DNA from: Tetrahymena thermophila SB210
Lineage: Eukaryota; Ciliophora; Oligohymenophorea; Hymenostomatida; Tetrahymenidae
Direction: 5' to 3'
Length of the DNA: 64,000 nucleotides
Assembly (NCBI RefSeq): GCF_000189635.1
Contig: NW_002476361.1
Span: 186,001 to 250,000 of the forward strand
A program made the translations under genes and the position numbers. Shown here piece after piece: positions 1-12,690 of the stretch (positions are counted from its first letter, which is position 1; each line of letters begins with the position of its first letter). The notes below the pieces were generated by a model, which saw only the letters and a program-made list of their open reading frames with translations, ran no database searches and was not told the DNA's origin.

Positions 1-299
1 ATTAATGCAATCAAATAATAATTTATTGAACAATAATTTGAATAATATTTATTTACATAATAAATATTTTATTAATTATTTAATAGCAAATTAAAAATTA
101 TTAATTTATATTTCAATAATAGGATTTAATTAATAATATCAGCATATTAGCATATTTGATACTGAACTAATTTCTATTAATAAAAAAATTGTATAAATAA
201 TTTATAATAAGATAACTCAATAAATAATTTCATTTTAAATATTTTTAAAAAAATTGATGAAGATATTTTTAATTAGGGTTATATTAAAATATAAAAATA

Positions 300-1865
300 G
301 AATAACGATCAAATTTTTTGAAAATTTAATAGATTTATTCATTTTTTAAATGAAGAGTTAAAATTTTTATTTAGATAGAATTATTATTTATTATACAGTA
401 GATGTAAATAAATATAGGAGTTATATAAATTAATATTTAAAAAATTATGAAAAAACTCTATGATATTATTATTCAAGCAACAAAAAGATTAAAAAATAAT
501 TTTTAAATATAATTTATGTTTACATAATTTAATTGCAATAAAATCAAAAAATATATCATCTATTTAATTATTAATAAATTTTGACTATAAATACAAAAAT
601 CAATATTTAACAATAAATAAATAAGTTCATTAAGCAGTAATGTTAATAATCAAACTTATAAAAAAGTTACTGAACTGATGTATAAAAATATCAGCTAATG
701 GATCAATAAATAAAATGCTAATTTTAAAAATACTGAAATAAATTATTCTGAAATGTTAAATGAAATTAATTGCGTTTGAGTCAATTTTAAATTAATATGA
801 ATTTTATTTAATTCATTATCCAACTGAAAGAGAGTCTTACACTATACAATAAATAGAATAGATTAAGAAGAATATAATTAATTATTCAATTACAAGATAA
901 AATTATAAAAAAGATAAATTCTTCAAAAGCTCAATTTATATATTCCAAACGAGTGGAGGGGGTATCTTATTACAAAAGATAAATATTGAATGATAGACTC
1001 ATTAATCAATTTGTTAATTCTAATTAAAACTGATCAAATCCCTCCATTCTTTTATTAAATGATTTTGACAAATGCTAATTAATTAATCAAATTTTTTCTA
1101 TGATGACCCAAAATTTTAATGCAATAAATATTTCTAGTAATGGATCTAGTGTTCAGTGATTTAAAAAGAGATTTGTTCTAAAGAGAGATTTTTTTATCTA
1201 TTTTAAATTATCAAAAAGGCTTTTTATTAAACACACTATTCAAATTTATAAGGAAATAGATGAAAATTTATAATGAAAAAAGTAATTCTGTTACAAATTC
1301 TTTTATTGATTTAATACTAAAAAATTTTTTGCATCTGTTTGATGTTTTGACTGCTAATCTATTATTTATAAGGGTTAAAAATATACAACAAATTTGTAGA
1401 TTTGTAAATTAATTTAGATATCTAGTCATAATTCAATTTTTTTCTGATAGGTTTAGTGATTAAATTTGAGCTTTGTTAGATGTTTTTTATGATGATAAGG
1501 ATTGATTAATGTTTTGAAATTAATGAGAAGAACTATTTTAAAATTAATTTGCTTTAATTTAACTTTATTTCAAAGAGAAATTATTTTAAATAAAAGTGAG
1601 ATATTCTAAATTTAGAAAAACTATTAGAGTCTGAAATATTCTTGAAGTCTTAAATTGCGTATTTTTGAGCTTAAAATTAGATGAAGAGCGTCATTCAAGA
1701 TAGAAAAAGTAATTTAGAAGGTTGCTTATTAAGAATAATATGAATTATTGGATAAAGAGGGTTATATCTGAAGAGAATTTAAAATAGTGAATGATTTAAT
1801 TCTCTTTAGAAATGTGATTGTCCGTAATATTTTATTATGTTACTTACTTTGACCACTGATTAACT
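300..1865 (+). pseudogene. Decayed coding region, family unrecognised
   Basis: This stretch has long plus-strand open segments (TAA/TAG read as Gln) joined only through TGA codons and frame changes. One segment around 310-450 reads ...DVNKYRSYINQYLKNYEKTL then TGA. Another around 590-770 contains KKVTELMYKNISQWINKQ. A third around 797-1030 contains INSSKAQFIYSKRVEG and YYKRQILNDRLINQF then TGA. The same frame continues after that TGA to about 1270, with one further TGA on the way. Segments from 1270 to 1860 also read as protein-like but are cut by several TGAs. I do not recognise the family and see no clean start or complete set of splice sites. It could instead be a real gene with introns I failed to place, since TGA is rare by chance in such AT-rich DNA. 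Confidence 0.35.
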
Positions 1866-2150
1866 TGCGAATTTATATGTTCCCCCTCCATAAATTAACA
1901 AAAATAATTAATAAACAAAATATTAATAAAAGAATCAAATAAATCAATAACCTTCCCATAACAAAAAACTATAATTAATTGATTCATTCATTTTAATTAT
2001 TCTATCAATAATACTACAAAAAAGAGCTAAAAACTAAATATTTCCTTTTTCATAATACTATCCAAAAAAGCCATTAATACAAGTCAAAAAGCACAAAAAA
2101 TCTTCAACTTTAAACCTAGGAAAACCCATAAAATCAACTAATATTCTCAA

Positions 2151-3328
2151 ATGGCCGATAGCTTTGCTTAAGATTTAGAAATTCTTCGTAAATTCTCCGT
2201 ATTTTGCGCTTCTACTACAGGAATGGATAGAGTAACTACCTAATTAATTAATTCACTTAATCAAATCTAATAAATTTATTGAATAAATTCAATTTTTTAT
2301 TGGCATTTTTCTTATAATTATTTTTAAATACAATTAGATCGCTCGTACTACTTCCTTCGTATCCAAATTCGTAAAGAGCCACTACTGCTCTAAAGCTCAA
2401 TTCGCTGAATAATCCTGCAAAGAAAAGTTAAATCTCCTTTCAAAAAAGCTTGATAACTTATCACTTAACTTAGGTGGTTTTCGTAGAGTAAAAAGATTTC
2501 TTATTCAAAATTTAATTTTTCAATGAAAAAAAAGCATTAAAGAAAATAATTTTTCTTATAAAAAAGATTTTGAGATGGTCAAGACCTTTCTATCTTGGTA
2601 ACAACTTGCTAAACATTATTGAAAACTTCAAGAAAGCTAAAACAACTGCTGGCAAGGCCAAAGAACTCCATGATATATTCTTCTACATTTTCATGATTGT
2701 AGCAGATATCAACGATGTAGTCGGATGGCTAGCATTCGTAAATAAAATTATTATCTAATTTAAAATATAGCATCTTTTAATAGACATTTTAAATATATTC
2801 AATTTTAAATAATAATAAATAGATGGGATTACTCAGCAATGAAAAGCTTGCATAAAAATCATTATAGCTCAATAATAAATTGTATGTTATCGAATGCTTG
2901 ATATGGTTGTTTTACTATATTAGAGAAGTATATAATTTCCAATTCAATAACAAGGCTTTTGACAAAGTAATAAATCACTATAATACAAAATAAATCTATT
3001 CAAAATTTATTGAATTTTTTATAGCATTTTATTAAACCATTTAATAATTAAAAATAGGAGAATAAAGACCACCGTTTCAAGGCTTTCAACTTAAAGCTCT
3101 CAGTTGTCAAATACATCATTGATGCTATTGTAATTATTAACATCAATACTTTTAAACATATTTTAATCTATAATCCATTTAAAGGCAATTTATTTATCAT
3201 ATTTATTTTTAATTCAAATATAGTGTGCATACAATTCCATCGATGCAAAATTCATTACACCTAAAACAAACTCTAAAATTGGTCTTATATCTTCTATGAT
3301 CGCCTGTTACTAGAGTTGGCCTAAATGA
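2151..3328 (+). CDS. PEX11: PEX11-family peroxisomal membrane protein, six exons
   Basis: Predicted peroxisome elongation and proliferation factor of the PEX11 family, a protein of the peroxisomal membrane. Exons 2151-2231, 2338-2487, 2567-2737, 2823-2966, 3058-3129 and 3224-3328 join without frame conflict to 240 aa ending in TGA, close to the usual family length. All five introns are phase 0 and GT...AG. The N-terminal half carries the typical opening (TGMDRIARTTSFVSKFV, exon 1/2 junction) and the hallmark GGFRRILRWSRPFYLGNN across the exon 2/3 junction near residues 72-90. Hydrophobic stretches follow (IFFYIFMIVADINDVVGWLAF, and LYVIECLIWLFYYI). The C-terminus reads ISSMIACYQSWPK. The start is the first in-frame ATG, in an A-rich context. 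The family call rests on recognised motifs, not on a search. Confidence 0.88.
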
Positions 3329-5136
3329 TTGAGCTAATAAAAAAAAATGCCTTTACCTTTTAATTAAAATTCAATTTTATAAAACTCATATTGACCTTCC
3401 TTCGTAGCAGAATAATTAAATTAATAAACAAAAAACAATCTAAATAATAACTTAAACTTCTTAACAAATTTAAAATAATTTAAAATCTATTATAATTAAT
3501 ACATAATTTCATTTAACATATCTCTAAAATGTAATTTATATTTTATTTATTCTCTAAAAAATAACCAGTCTTTATAATCATTTGAAAAAAACAAAAATAA
3601 AAATATTTGTATGAATTTTCTTAAAACAAATTACAATTTGATATTATGTTTGAATTTAATTAAAAATAGTACGGAATAATAATTCTTCATGACAAAAACT
3701 GTCAATTTACTATGACTTTACTTCTTAATTATTTCCACAAATAATGTATAAGAAACCTATTAAATATGCAATTTATTTCATAGTTAATAATTAATTGGCA
3801 TATTATTTTTATTTAAGAAATAGAATCTTTTGAATAAATCTATAACTTAATTAAGCTTTCTAGTTTTTAAATATTATTATATAATACTTAGCTACTATAT
3901 TCACTATTTTTAGAATAATATAAATACCTATCTTATTCACAAATATTTATATCTCTATAATACCCTCTAATATAAATCTAGGATTATAGCAACTACTCCT
4001 ATATTTCGAAAAAATAATAAATTTCACTCTATGTTTTAAAAATTATTAGAATAGAAAATTTAAAAAGTCTATGAATTTTAATTTAATTATTTCTTTTAAT
4101 TTTTTTTGGAATTGATTTTTAAAATAAAAATAAAAAACTAAAATAACTTTTTTTAAAAATGCTGAATTTATAAATAAACTATATTGTTCTTAAATAAAAT
4201 AGTTCTATTTTAAAAAAATATGATAGAATTCAAATAAATTAACTTATTAAATTAAATAACAAATTTCAAATAAAATTGAAAATTCTATTAGAATATATAA
4301 ATAATTATACAACTATTATGGATTTATTTAAAAATTTAGAAAATTTAAAAATAAATTTTCAATTAAAATCAATTATTGAAACATTTTGAAAAGAAAATAT
4401 CTTTAAATTAAAGTAAATTTTATAAATACAAAAATAACTCTAAAGCAGAATTTAAATAAATTTAAATAATTAAAAAAATAAGAATATATTTTTGAAAATG
4501 TTTATGAAAATAAGAAAAATAAATACTAAAACTGTTTAAAACATTTACTTTTACTTATTGATATTAAATTACAAAATTATTCTAAACTAATAAATTTTAT
4601 ACATTAATCTTTATTTTTAATCAAATTTGTTAAAACTTAACTAGAAATTGTTGAAATGCAAAATATTATTGTTAAAATCATTTATATTGTATTTAGAATA
4701 AAATATTTCAAATATTTTGCTTCAAATTCATCTAAAATCTGGTTAAATTTATTAGTTTTTGCTTGAAAACAATTTTAATTTTTTAATATTTGCAATATTT
4801 TGAAATTATCAACTATTATTAAACCTTTTAGAAAAAAATTAAAAAATAAATGAAAATAATTAACATGATATCTTTATTTATTAATAAAATATGCTAAATA
4901 AATAAAAGAATATTATGTATGATTTATTTTATGAGTATATCTTAAAATTTTGAAGATTATTTATTTTGAAAATTAATTGTGCGATAAATTAATTATTCAA
5001 TATTAAAAAATTCAATCATAAATCTATTTAAATTATCAATAAATATTTAAAGTTATTATTTCAAATCACAAATTATTATTATTATTTTTTAGATTTACTT
5101 ACTGTGTTGAAAACATTAGCCAATATATCATATATT
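3329..5136. other. AT-rich intergenic region
   Basis: About 1.8 kb of very AT-rich sequence between the PEX11 stop and the coiled-coil gene. I see no credible exon chain, RNA gene or extended repeat. Homopolymer A/T runs and short hairpins are at background level. Confidence 0.6.
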
Positions 5137-7334
5137 ATGAGTTCAAAAAAACTAGGAGATTATAGAAAGGATTATGATAATTCTTAGCAATTTTATCAAG
5201 AGGGAGATTATAAAATTAGTAAATACTACTCTGGCTTAGATAAATATAAATTTTTTACTACATAAAAATATAAATTAGCAGATTATGGTGTTTTAGATGA
5301 TCATACAAGCAATATAATTAAAAATAAATAATGTACTTATTTTAATGAAAATATATTTAGTAATTATCTAAATTGAAGCAAATTTCTATTAAACATTTTA
5401 GATATATTTGAGAACGTTAAAAATTAAGAGCTACTTGAGTTAGAAGAAGAGGAAGAGTATTTGAATAGAATAAGAAATGAAAAATAACAAGTAATTTACT
5501 AATTAGCTATTAATCATCATGCGTATCAATGATAGAAAAATACATTTATTTTAACAACGAATAGGTTGAAAACATGCAAAGGGAATTTTCTTCTTATTAA
5601 AGTTTAATACAGAATTTACAGCATTAATTAGAAAAATACTAGAAATACAAACCATATTATGAAAAATACCAATCAATCAAGTAGCTACTTGAAAAAACTC
5701 TTTCTAAAGTAATAACAAAGACTTCGAAATTCCTTTAAATTAATATATTTTTAAAGTTAGAATCAAAAGAAACTGAAAATCAAATTTTATAAAACTAAAT
5801 AAGCAGCTTAAAGGACGAAAGAGATCAGTAAATAATTGATTTCTATTATAAAATTCATTATTTAAACCTTATTTAAAAATATAAAGCCTATTATAAAAAT
5901 AAATCGAAATTTAAAAAGAAAAAACAGATCTTACGTAGTATGTTACTAAATGTGATTAACTAAATGCTCAAATAAGTGAAGTCAGGATTTAGTTTTAAAG
6001 AGAGTTTTCAGATAAAGAAAAGTAATTCTTGAAAGATTTAAACTTGAAGCAACAATATGAAACCAAATTAAAAGGTAATTTAAAAATATCAAATACAGTG
6101 CAATATGCCTAAATTGAACTTAAAAAATTTGTTTATTTCTAAAATCTTTAAAAAAATATATCAAAGATATTTTAGTAGATATATAAAATAATATTTAAGG
6201 GGTAATATATTCAAATAAATAAATAAGAATTTATCTATATAAAGTAGATTAAAGTGTAGATTGAAAATTATTTTGAATTAAATAATAAAAAAATCTGAAT
6301 ATTATTTAAATCAGTGAAATTTTTTTCAATCCATTAAAAGCTTGCTTTTAATATATAAAGATCTATCAATTTTATTATATTGAGCATAAACCCATTTTTA
6401 TTTGGGTAAATTAAGTAAAAAAACATAATAGTTCTTTTTAAGGGCGGATTACTTAGATTGTAGTTGAAAATAATTTTTTTATTTTAAAAACTTATTTGAA
6501 TTTAAAAAGATGAACTAGCTTAAACGTAGTGCAAACTAGAGGAGGCTATGATTTAAATAAAAAGATTAAAAGAAGATAATTAGTAAATAGGTTTGAAGTA
6601 GGATTCTTATGAAGAAAAGTACTAAGCAACATAATAAAAAGTATAGATTGTATTTAGGATAAAATAATTTTATAATTATTTATACAAAGTTAATAGAATG
6701 TTTGAAAGAGTTAGATAAATCTAAGGAGCAAATAAATAGATTATCATTTGAAGTGTAGCAAAAAAGAATTGAGATAGCGGAATGCCAAGAAATAAAAAGA
6801 TAACTTTCTTCAAATGCAAATATTCTTAGTAAAAATATTTTTATTTGAGTTTAGATTTAAATTTATTTTATTGTATACGCTGATTAAAGAGAGATAAGAG
6901 ATTTTGTTTGAAGAATTGAAGACATCCAAAGCGGAAGATGATTAAAGAATATAATTATTATAAGATGAATTAGATCTAAAAGAAAAAGAATTAAATCGCT
7001 CGAAGCAGCTAAACATGTAAACATATTGATATTTTCTTATTATTGTACAATAATTGGATTTAAAAGGAAATTATCAGAGGAGTATGATGGATGCGTTCAT
7101 AAAATAGTAGAATTTGAGAGGGAATTAGCTGTCTACAGAAAAGAAAATCATGAATTAAAAAGAAATCTTTCTATTTTAATGGAGAAGTAATAAAATGAAA
7201 AGGCTTACAAAGAAGAAGTAAATAGGGTCAAACAAGATCTTTACAATATAAGAAATACAGAGCTAGATAAGTTTAATAGTGTGTTCGATTATATAATGTC
7301 TCCATAATCTAATTTAAATAAATCTAAAAATTGA
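5137..7334 (+). CDS. Multi-exon coiled-coil protein, function unknown
   Basis: Glu/Lys/Gln-rich protein, largely alpha-helical coiled coil after a Tyr-rich N-terminus (MSSKKLGDYRKDYDNSQQF). Exons supported by frame and GT...AG sites are 5137-5332, 5402-5490, 5565-5708, 5757-5827 and 5887-6074. Later exons run about 6505-6640, 6693-6830, 6880-7017 and 7060-7334. The zone 6075-6500 is uncertain and may hold one more exon. Typical segments are ENVKNQELLELEEEEEYLN, QRIQLLQDELDLKEKELNRS and KENHELKRNLSILMEKQQ. It ends DYIMSPQSNLNKSKN then TGA. No catalytic motif, signal peptide or membrane segment is visible, which suggests a cytoskeletal or scaffold role, but that is inference from composition. 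The 48-nt segment 5709-5756 is also open in frame, so its splicing is optional on sequence grounds. Confidence 0.72.
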
Positions 7335-8420
7335 GATTCATATTACATTTCATTTATTTATGTAAGAAATCAGAATATATTTCCTTATAAAATAATTTAA
7401 AGCTTCTTTCTTAATTATTTATATAATTAGTAGATGAAAATATATTTGCGAACCAATAAAGCAAGTTAATATTATTTTAAATTTTATAAAAATAATTTAT
7501 GCAGATTTTTTTGATTTTTTCTTTTTAAATCTCAATTCCCTAATAAATTTTACTACTAAAATTTGCTTTTATTATTTAATCATCATATGCAATAAAATTT
7601 AAAGTTAAAAATAAGCAAATTAATTTTTATTTTAAATTTAAAAACTGCTCATCAGTTTATAAATTAATAAATTAATAAAATTTAGTTAGTTAAAAACAAC
7701 TATATACTAACAAAAAATTTCAAAAAATATAAAATAAGAAAAACTAATTGTATAATTAATCGATCTCGATATGAATTCTATCACCTATTGAAATAATTTA
7801 AACATTAAAAAGATCCATTTTCTTTAAATTTAAATCTAAAATTTATCAGTTAGAAATGGGTTAAGTCTTTTGTGAGTGATAAATTGCTAAAGTAAAAAAT
7901 AAAAAATTAGCTAAATTTTTGTGTCTTATAAAAAATAAATGAATCTAACTTTTATTATAGCAATATTACTTTTTCAATTGAGTTTTTTTTATTTTTATTT
8001 TTAGAAATTACTTTAAAAAAATAAAAATAAAACTCATTTAATTCAAAAAATAATATTGATTATTATAAAAATTATTTTTATTTATTATTTTGTAACTCTT
8101 TACTTTTGTATTATATGTTAGGATCCTTGTACTATTTAAATGATTTAGTAATTATTCCCTTTAAATATTCATAAATTTAAATATTTATTTTTCTTTTGAA
8201 ATATTTCCTAAATTTAATATTTTATAAACTTACTTTTAAATCTATTTCATACTAAATTTTATAGAAAATATATTTAAATGCTTTTTTTATAAATTCCTAT
8301 TTTAATTTAATTAACTTAAAAATTAAAAAAATTTGTAAATCGGAAAAAAAAAAATGCTTTAATAAACAGTTTCTTTCATATCCCTTGAAAAAGTATTTTG
8401 ATAAAAATAATTTACCATTT
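7335..8420. other. Intergenic region with a long imperfect inverted repeat
   Basis: About 1.1 kb between the coiled-coil gene and LRR gene A. The one notable structure is the imperfect palindrome at 7948-8072, listed separately. A minus-strand frame free of TGA crosses 7350-7805 but is not convincing as a gene. Confidence 0.55.
7948..8072. repeat. Imperfect inverted repeat (hairpin or MITE-like)
   Basis: The left arm (about 7948-8003, beginning acttttattatagcaatat) and the right arm (about 8014-8072, ending aataatattgattattata) are reverse complements with a few mismatches and small gaps. They share the core gagtttt...atttttattttt / aaaaataaaaataaaactc. The loop is about 10 nt. Neither arm belongs to a gene. 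It could be a miniature inverted-repeat element, or simply a palindrome in AT-rich DNA; I saw no clear target-site duplication. Confidence 0.6.
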
Positions 8421-10655
8421 ATGAAATTTCATTATTATAAATAGTTCATCAGTTCCTAAATAAATAATCATATTAATCTAATCTTAAATTTGAGGTAATT
8501 TTTCATATAATTATTAAGAAATTTATTTTAACTGTAATAATTAATTAAAATTATGAACAAAATCAATTTAACATAGAAACGATAATATTTCTCTAGAAGA
8601 TGCTTAGATTTTAAACTTAAGGTTACAAAAATGTATTGATCTTTAATCTTTAACTCTTAATCTTAGGTAAATTTAAAGATTATTTGTTTTAAATATTATT
8701 AATTGAATGTATTTGATAAATTAAATTTTTAAGTTAAAAATCCTCATGTTTAAAAAAAATATTTTATTATTCAGATTAATATTTTTATTTTAAATTATAT
8801 CAAGAAAATAACCATATTAAAAGTTAAAATAATATAGGATAAGAGATAATATCTACTATTGTTCAATCAATATCAGGATGCAATTAAATGGAATAATTAA
8901 ATATAGATCTTAGGTAAATTTCTAATATTTCTAAATAAAGCAAAGCAGTGAAACTATTTTTTAAATTATTGGTTGACATTTTTTATAATAAAATCAGTGA
9001 AAATAAAATAGACAAAAATGGTGCATAAATTATAGGATGTGAATTAATAAATTTTAAACATCTTTAAATCTTAAATATCAACTTAAAGTAAAAATTTAGT
9101 TGTATTTATAATAATTTATTTGATATATTTAGCTTTATAAATATTTAAAAGTTATTGTTTAAATAAAATGGATAATTTATAAGTTTTATATATAAAAAGC
9201 TTCAATGCCATCAGCAGCGAAGGAGCATTTCATTTAATTTAATCTTTGAAATCTGTTTAGAATCTTAGCAGCTTAGTACTAAAAGTTTGGTAATTTTATA
9301 TATTTTATTTTTATTAAAATAAAAAAAAGAAAATATTTTACTCATTGAACTAAGAGTAGTTTGCTAATTATTTCTTCTACAATTTATTTTATTTCTTAAG
9401 TAATTTAATTAATAAAAATTATATTTAAATAGTGAAAATAACATTTCATAGTTAATAAACCATAATTTAGAATATGCATTTAATGGATTTTAGTGTCTTT
9501 CGAGATTAGAACTATATTTAGGGTAAATTGATATATGAAAATAATAAAATAAATTAAAATTATTAAGAAAATTAATTTTTTTATGTCTTGTTTATATACC
9601 AAGCGGGAATAAAATATGCTCTTAGGCTGCTTCTAATCTTTTTATAGCTCTTTCTAAATGCCCTAATTTGAAAGATTTACAACTTAGTTTAGTGTAAAAT
9701 AGTTTGGTTTGTATACATTTAATGTTACTAAAATAAATTAAATCCAAAAGTGATAATAAAATTGATGATAATGTATGTAATAATATAAGCTAATAAATTA
9801 AAAATTATCAGAAACTCTAAAATATTACATTTGATTTAAGGTAAACTAATTAATTTTCTTTTAGAAAGCAAAAAAATAAATTTTGTTATATTTGATATAA
9901 AATAATATTGTCATTAGTATAGCTTTGATTTAAAATTTGATTATTTTAACTTTTTTGAATAAAAAAATAACTTCATATTCTTATTTAAAATTTAAACGAT
10001 TATTATATTTTTAAAATAAAAGAAATAAAATATTTAGCAAAAATACTTAAAATCTAAAAAAAAATAATTTTTTTACTGCAAATAGTTTTAATAAGATAAC
10101 TGCAATAGGAATGCTTGAGTTAATTTCTTCTTTCAAAAAAATGTAATAATTGAAGAATTTATCAGTCAATTTAAGGTAAAGTTTCTAGTGATTCAAAAAA
10201 CCTTGCTAAAATATTTTTAATAAAGCTACAACAATTTTAGAAGTTCGTTTGAATATGATTTACAAGAATATATGTAAATTTGTACTAATATCTTCAAGTT
10301 CCTACTATTTCTTAAGTAAAGATTCTTTTTTTTTGATATAAAGCTATATTTAATTATAAAATAATTAAAGTGGAAATAAGATTTATTCTTAGGACTTAAA
10401 TTGCTTGGGAATCTTTTTATAGACATTCAAATAATTAAAATTTTTGGAATTAAATTTAAGGTAAATTCATATATTTTATTTTTAATTTTACCTAATAAAA
10501 AGCTAAATTTAGATTAATTTTTAATTTTAATATTTTAATTAAATTATTAAAAATAATTCATTAGTAATTGCAATATTCTAAAGTAAAATCACGAGAAATT
10601 GAAATTCCAAGCTTACAAAATTTCACACTTAGTAAAAGTTGATATTTTATTTTGA
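8421..10655 (+). CDS. Leucine-rich-repeat protein A, one repeat per 90-nt exon
   Basis: Twelve exons: 8421-8494, then ten of exactly 90 nt starting at 8577, 8824, 8998, 9200, 9433, 9604, 9751, 10086, 10226 and 10371, then 10565-10655. The sum is 1,065 nt, or 354 aa plus TGA. All introns are phase 2 and 50-245 nt long. Each 90-nt exon encodes one 30-residue LRR of the form S-x-N-x-I-...-L-...-C-x-x-L-x-x-L-x-L-x-L-R, for example exon 2 (ending QKCIDLQSLTLNLR) and exon 3 (beginning SQNNIGQE). Each intron falls just before the conserved Asn of LxxLxLxxNxI. Some repeats have lost the Cys or are otherwise degenerate. There is no signal peptide, membrane segment or kinase domain, so a cytosolic protein-binding solenoid is the natural inference. 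It is paralogous in design to the gene at 40339-42988. Confidence 0.85.
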
Positions 10656-11959
10656 AGTAGATTTCTAAACTATTAAAAGTTTTGCTTATATAAAATATAT
10701 ATAGATTAATTTAAATTTCAAACTGCTTTAAAAAATTTAATCAGAAGTAGATTGAAATTTCAAAATTAATAAATTTTTAAAATCTCTTTGTAACTCTTTA
10801 TAATTTAAAATTAAAATTTTACTGGTTTATATTTATTAACATTGCTTATAAAATTAAGCAATTAAAAAACTAGTATTATGAATATACTCTAATGTGATAG
10901 AAATTTTATCAACTTTATTTACAAAAAATTAATAAAATAAAATATGATTAATTTTTATGTTCACTCTTTAAATCCAGTTTATAAAGTAATAGAAAAAAAT
11001 TTGACTAAATATCTTAGAATAAGACATAATTTTGATTTTTAAAATTAAATTTTTTGAATTTTTATTAAAATTATCACAATATATTTTTCCTATCAAATAT
11101 GTTGAGTTTTCTAAGTTTCTACCTTTATTCTTTCTTTCATAAATCAATGAAATATTAACATTTTTTAAGAAAAAAAATATTCAAAGATTCCTATAATTTT
11201 TCATATGCTATCAAATATTTTCTAAATTCAATTTGTAAATGGATTATCAAAAATCAGAATTCTATTATTGAGTGAAATATACTTCTTAAATTAAAAATCT
11301 TGAATGAAAATTAAAAACAAAATCTATAATAGATAAGTAAAAAATATATTAATATCATAAAATAGAGAATAAATCTTTTTGAAATTAAAAGAATTTTGTT
11401 ATTAAATAAACAGGATATTTTATTATACAATATATTTTATATATGAATTTATTCTGTGTTACTAAAAGTAATATAAAAATTAAATTATCCTTAAATTCGT
11501 ATGTATAAAAAAATACTTACATGTTAATCATTCTTTTTGTAGTTTGAGTAAATAAAAATATATAATAATAGCTTTAATAAGTTGAATAATTTTTTACTAT
11601 CTTTAAAAAAAAATATATTTTTAACTTTAAAAATATAAAATATTAAGGAAAAGGTTTGAAAATAGATTAAAGAGTAATAATATTTAAAAGTTACTTATTA
11701 ATTAAAAAATTTATCATTGAGTTTTTATAATTGAGGTGGATTTTTAATTTGGATCATTTGATAAATAAATTAAATTGATGGTTGTAATTTTTTTTTGGAA
11801 AATAAGAAATTTAAGTCTTGCTTATATTAACTAATAAGAAAAATACTTAAATAATTGATATTAATTTAAAATAGATTGATTGAAATCAAATATCTAGGAA
11901 TAAATACAGTTCCAATAAAAAAAATAGCTAATAGGATTAAATCATTGTTTCTTGTTACA
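10656..11959. other. AT-rich intergenic region
   Basis: About 1.3 kb following LRR gene A. I looked for further 90-nt LRR exons on the plus strand and found none ending in the typical LNLR/GTAAA junction. Nothing else was recognised. Confidence 0.55.
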
Positions 11960-12690
11960 ATGATTTTTCATTTTTATGTTATTTTGTTATTTTTTAAATT
12001 TTTATCTTCGACATGCTTTTTACAAAAAGTGTAATAACTTAAAATAAATCTAAAACTTCAAAATATTTTTGAATATGCTTAACCAAAAGATTATCCACAT
12101 TTTATGACAGAAATCGAACAATAATCTAATAAGGATATTTATGAAAATTAAATAAATTAATCTGAAGTTTTATAAAATATATAAATTTGAATATTTTATT
12201 GCATTTACTTTTTAAGGCTACTAACTAAACAATTAAAAAAGAAAATATTGTTAAAAGTGGATAGGTTGATAAAAATGCTATTAGATTTATAAATTTTGTT
12301 TTATTTTGATAGATTAATAAATATTCAATATAGATATGTTTTTTATTCATTCGAAATTACATAAGGAGGTACATAAATACATTATAATTTATTTGTGTGG
12401 TTAAAAAATATTAATTAAGAAACAATATGAAAAATGTTATGTATACTGAGGAGTTATTGATTTTTTTTAATAATATTTCAGGGAATTATTAATTTCAGAT
12501 TAATAATTTAGGATATAAAAGCATTAGAAATCTTTTATATAGTCCATCGCATTATAGCCAAAGTTTTTCTATTCATAAAAGTTATTAAATATCTTATATT
12601 GATTATTATAAAAAAGGTAAACAGTAATTGATAATTGCTTCACAAACAAAAGGAGATTTTGAATATAAGTTGAGCGATCAATATTATTGA
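11960..12690 (+). CDS. Small predicted secreted protein, unknown family, five exons
   Basis: Exons 11960-12166, 12217-12297, 12334-12368, 12420-12616 and 12653-12690 join to 558 nt (185 aa plus TGA), with every junction consistent in frame. The first residues, MIFHFYVILLFFKFLSSTC, look like a signal peptide or anchor. The body reads FEYAQPKDYPHFMTEIEQQ, then NNMKNVMYTEELLIFFNN, then LLYSPSHYSQSFSIHKSYQ, and is rich in Tyr, Ser and Asn. It ends EYKLSDQYY. I recognise no domain. It lies 270 bp upstream of the giant secreted-protein gene on the same strand, which could mean shared function but proves nothing. The start is the only in-frame ATG before an upstream run lacking other support. Introns are short, 35-51 nt. 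Confidence 0.62.

Noticed and set aside
7350..7805. Minus-strand frame of 151 codons free of TGA (begins MFKLFQQVIEF)
   Set aside because: With TGA as the only stop in AT-rich DNA, such frames arise by chance. Composition is Ile/Phe/Lys/Gln as expected from random sequence, no domain was seen, and it lies in an ordinary intergenic gap.
10226..10426. Minus-strand ORF of 66 aa across LRR gene A
   Set aside because: It is the antisense shadow of two well-supported 90-nt LRR exons on the plus strand.
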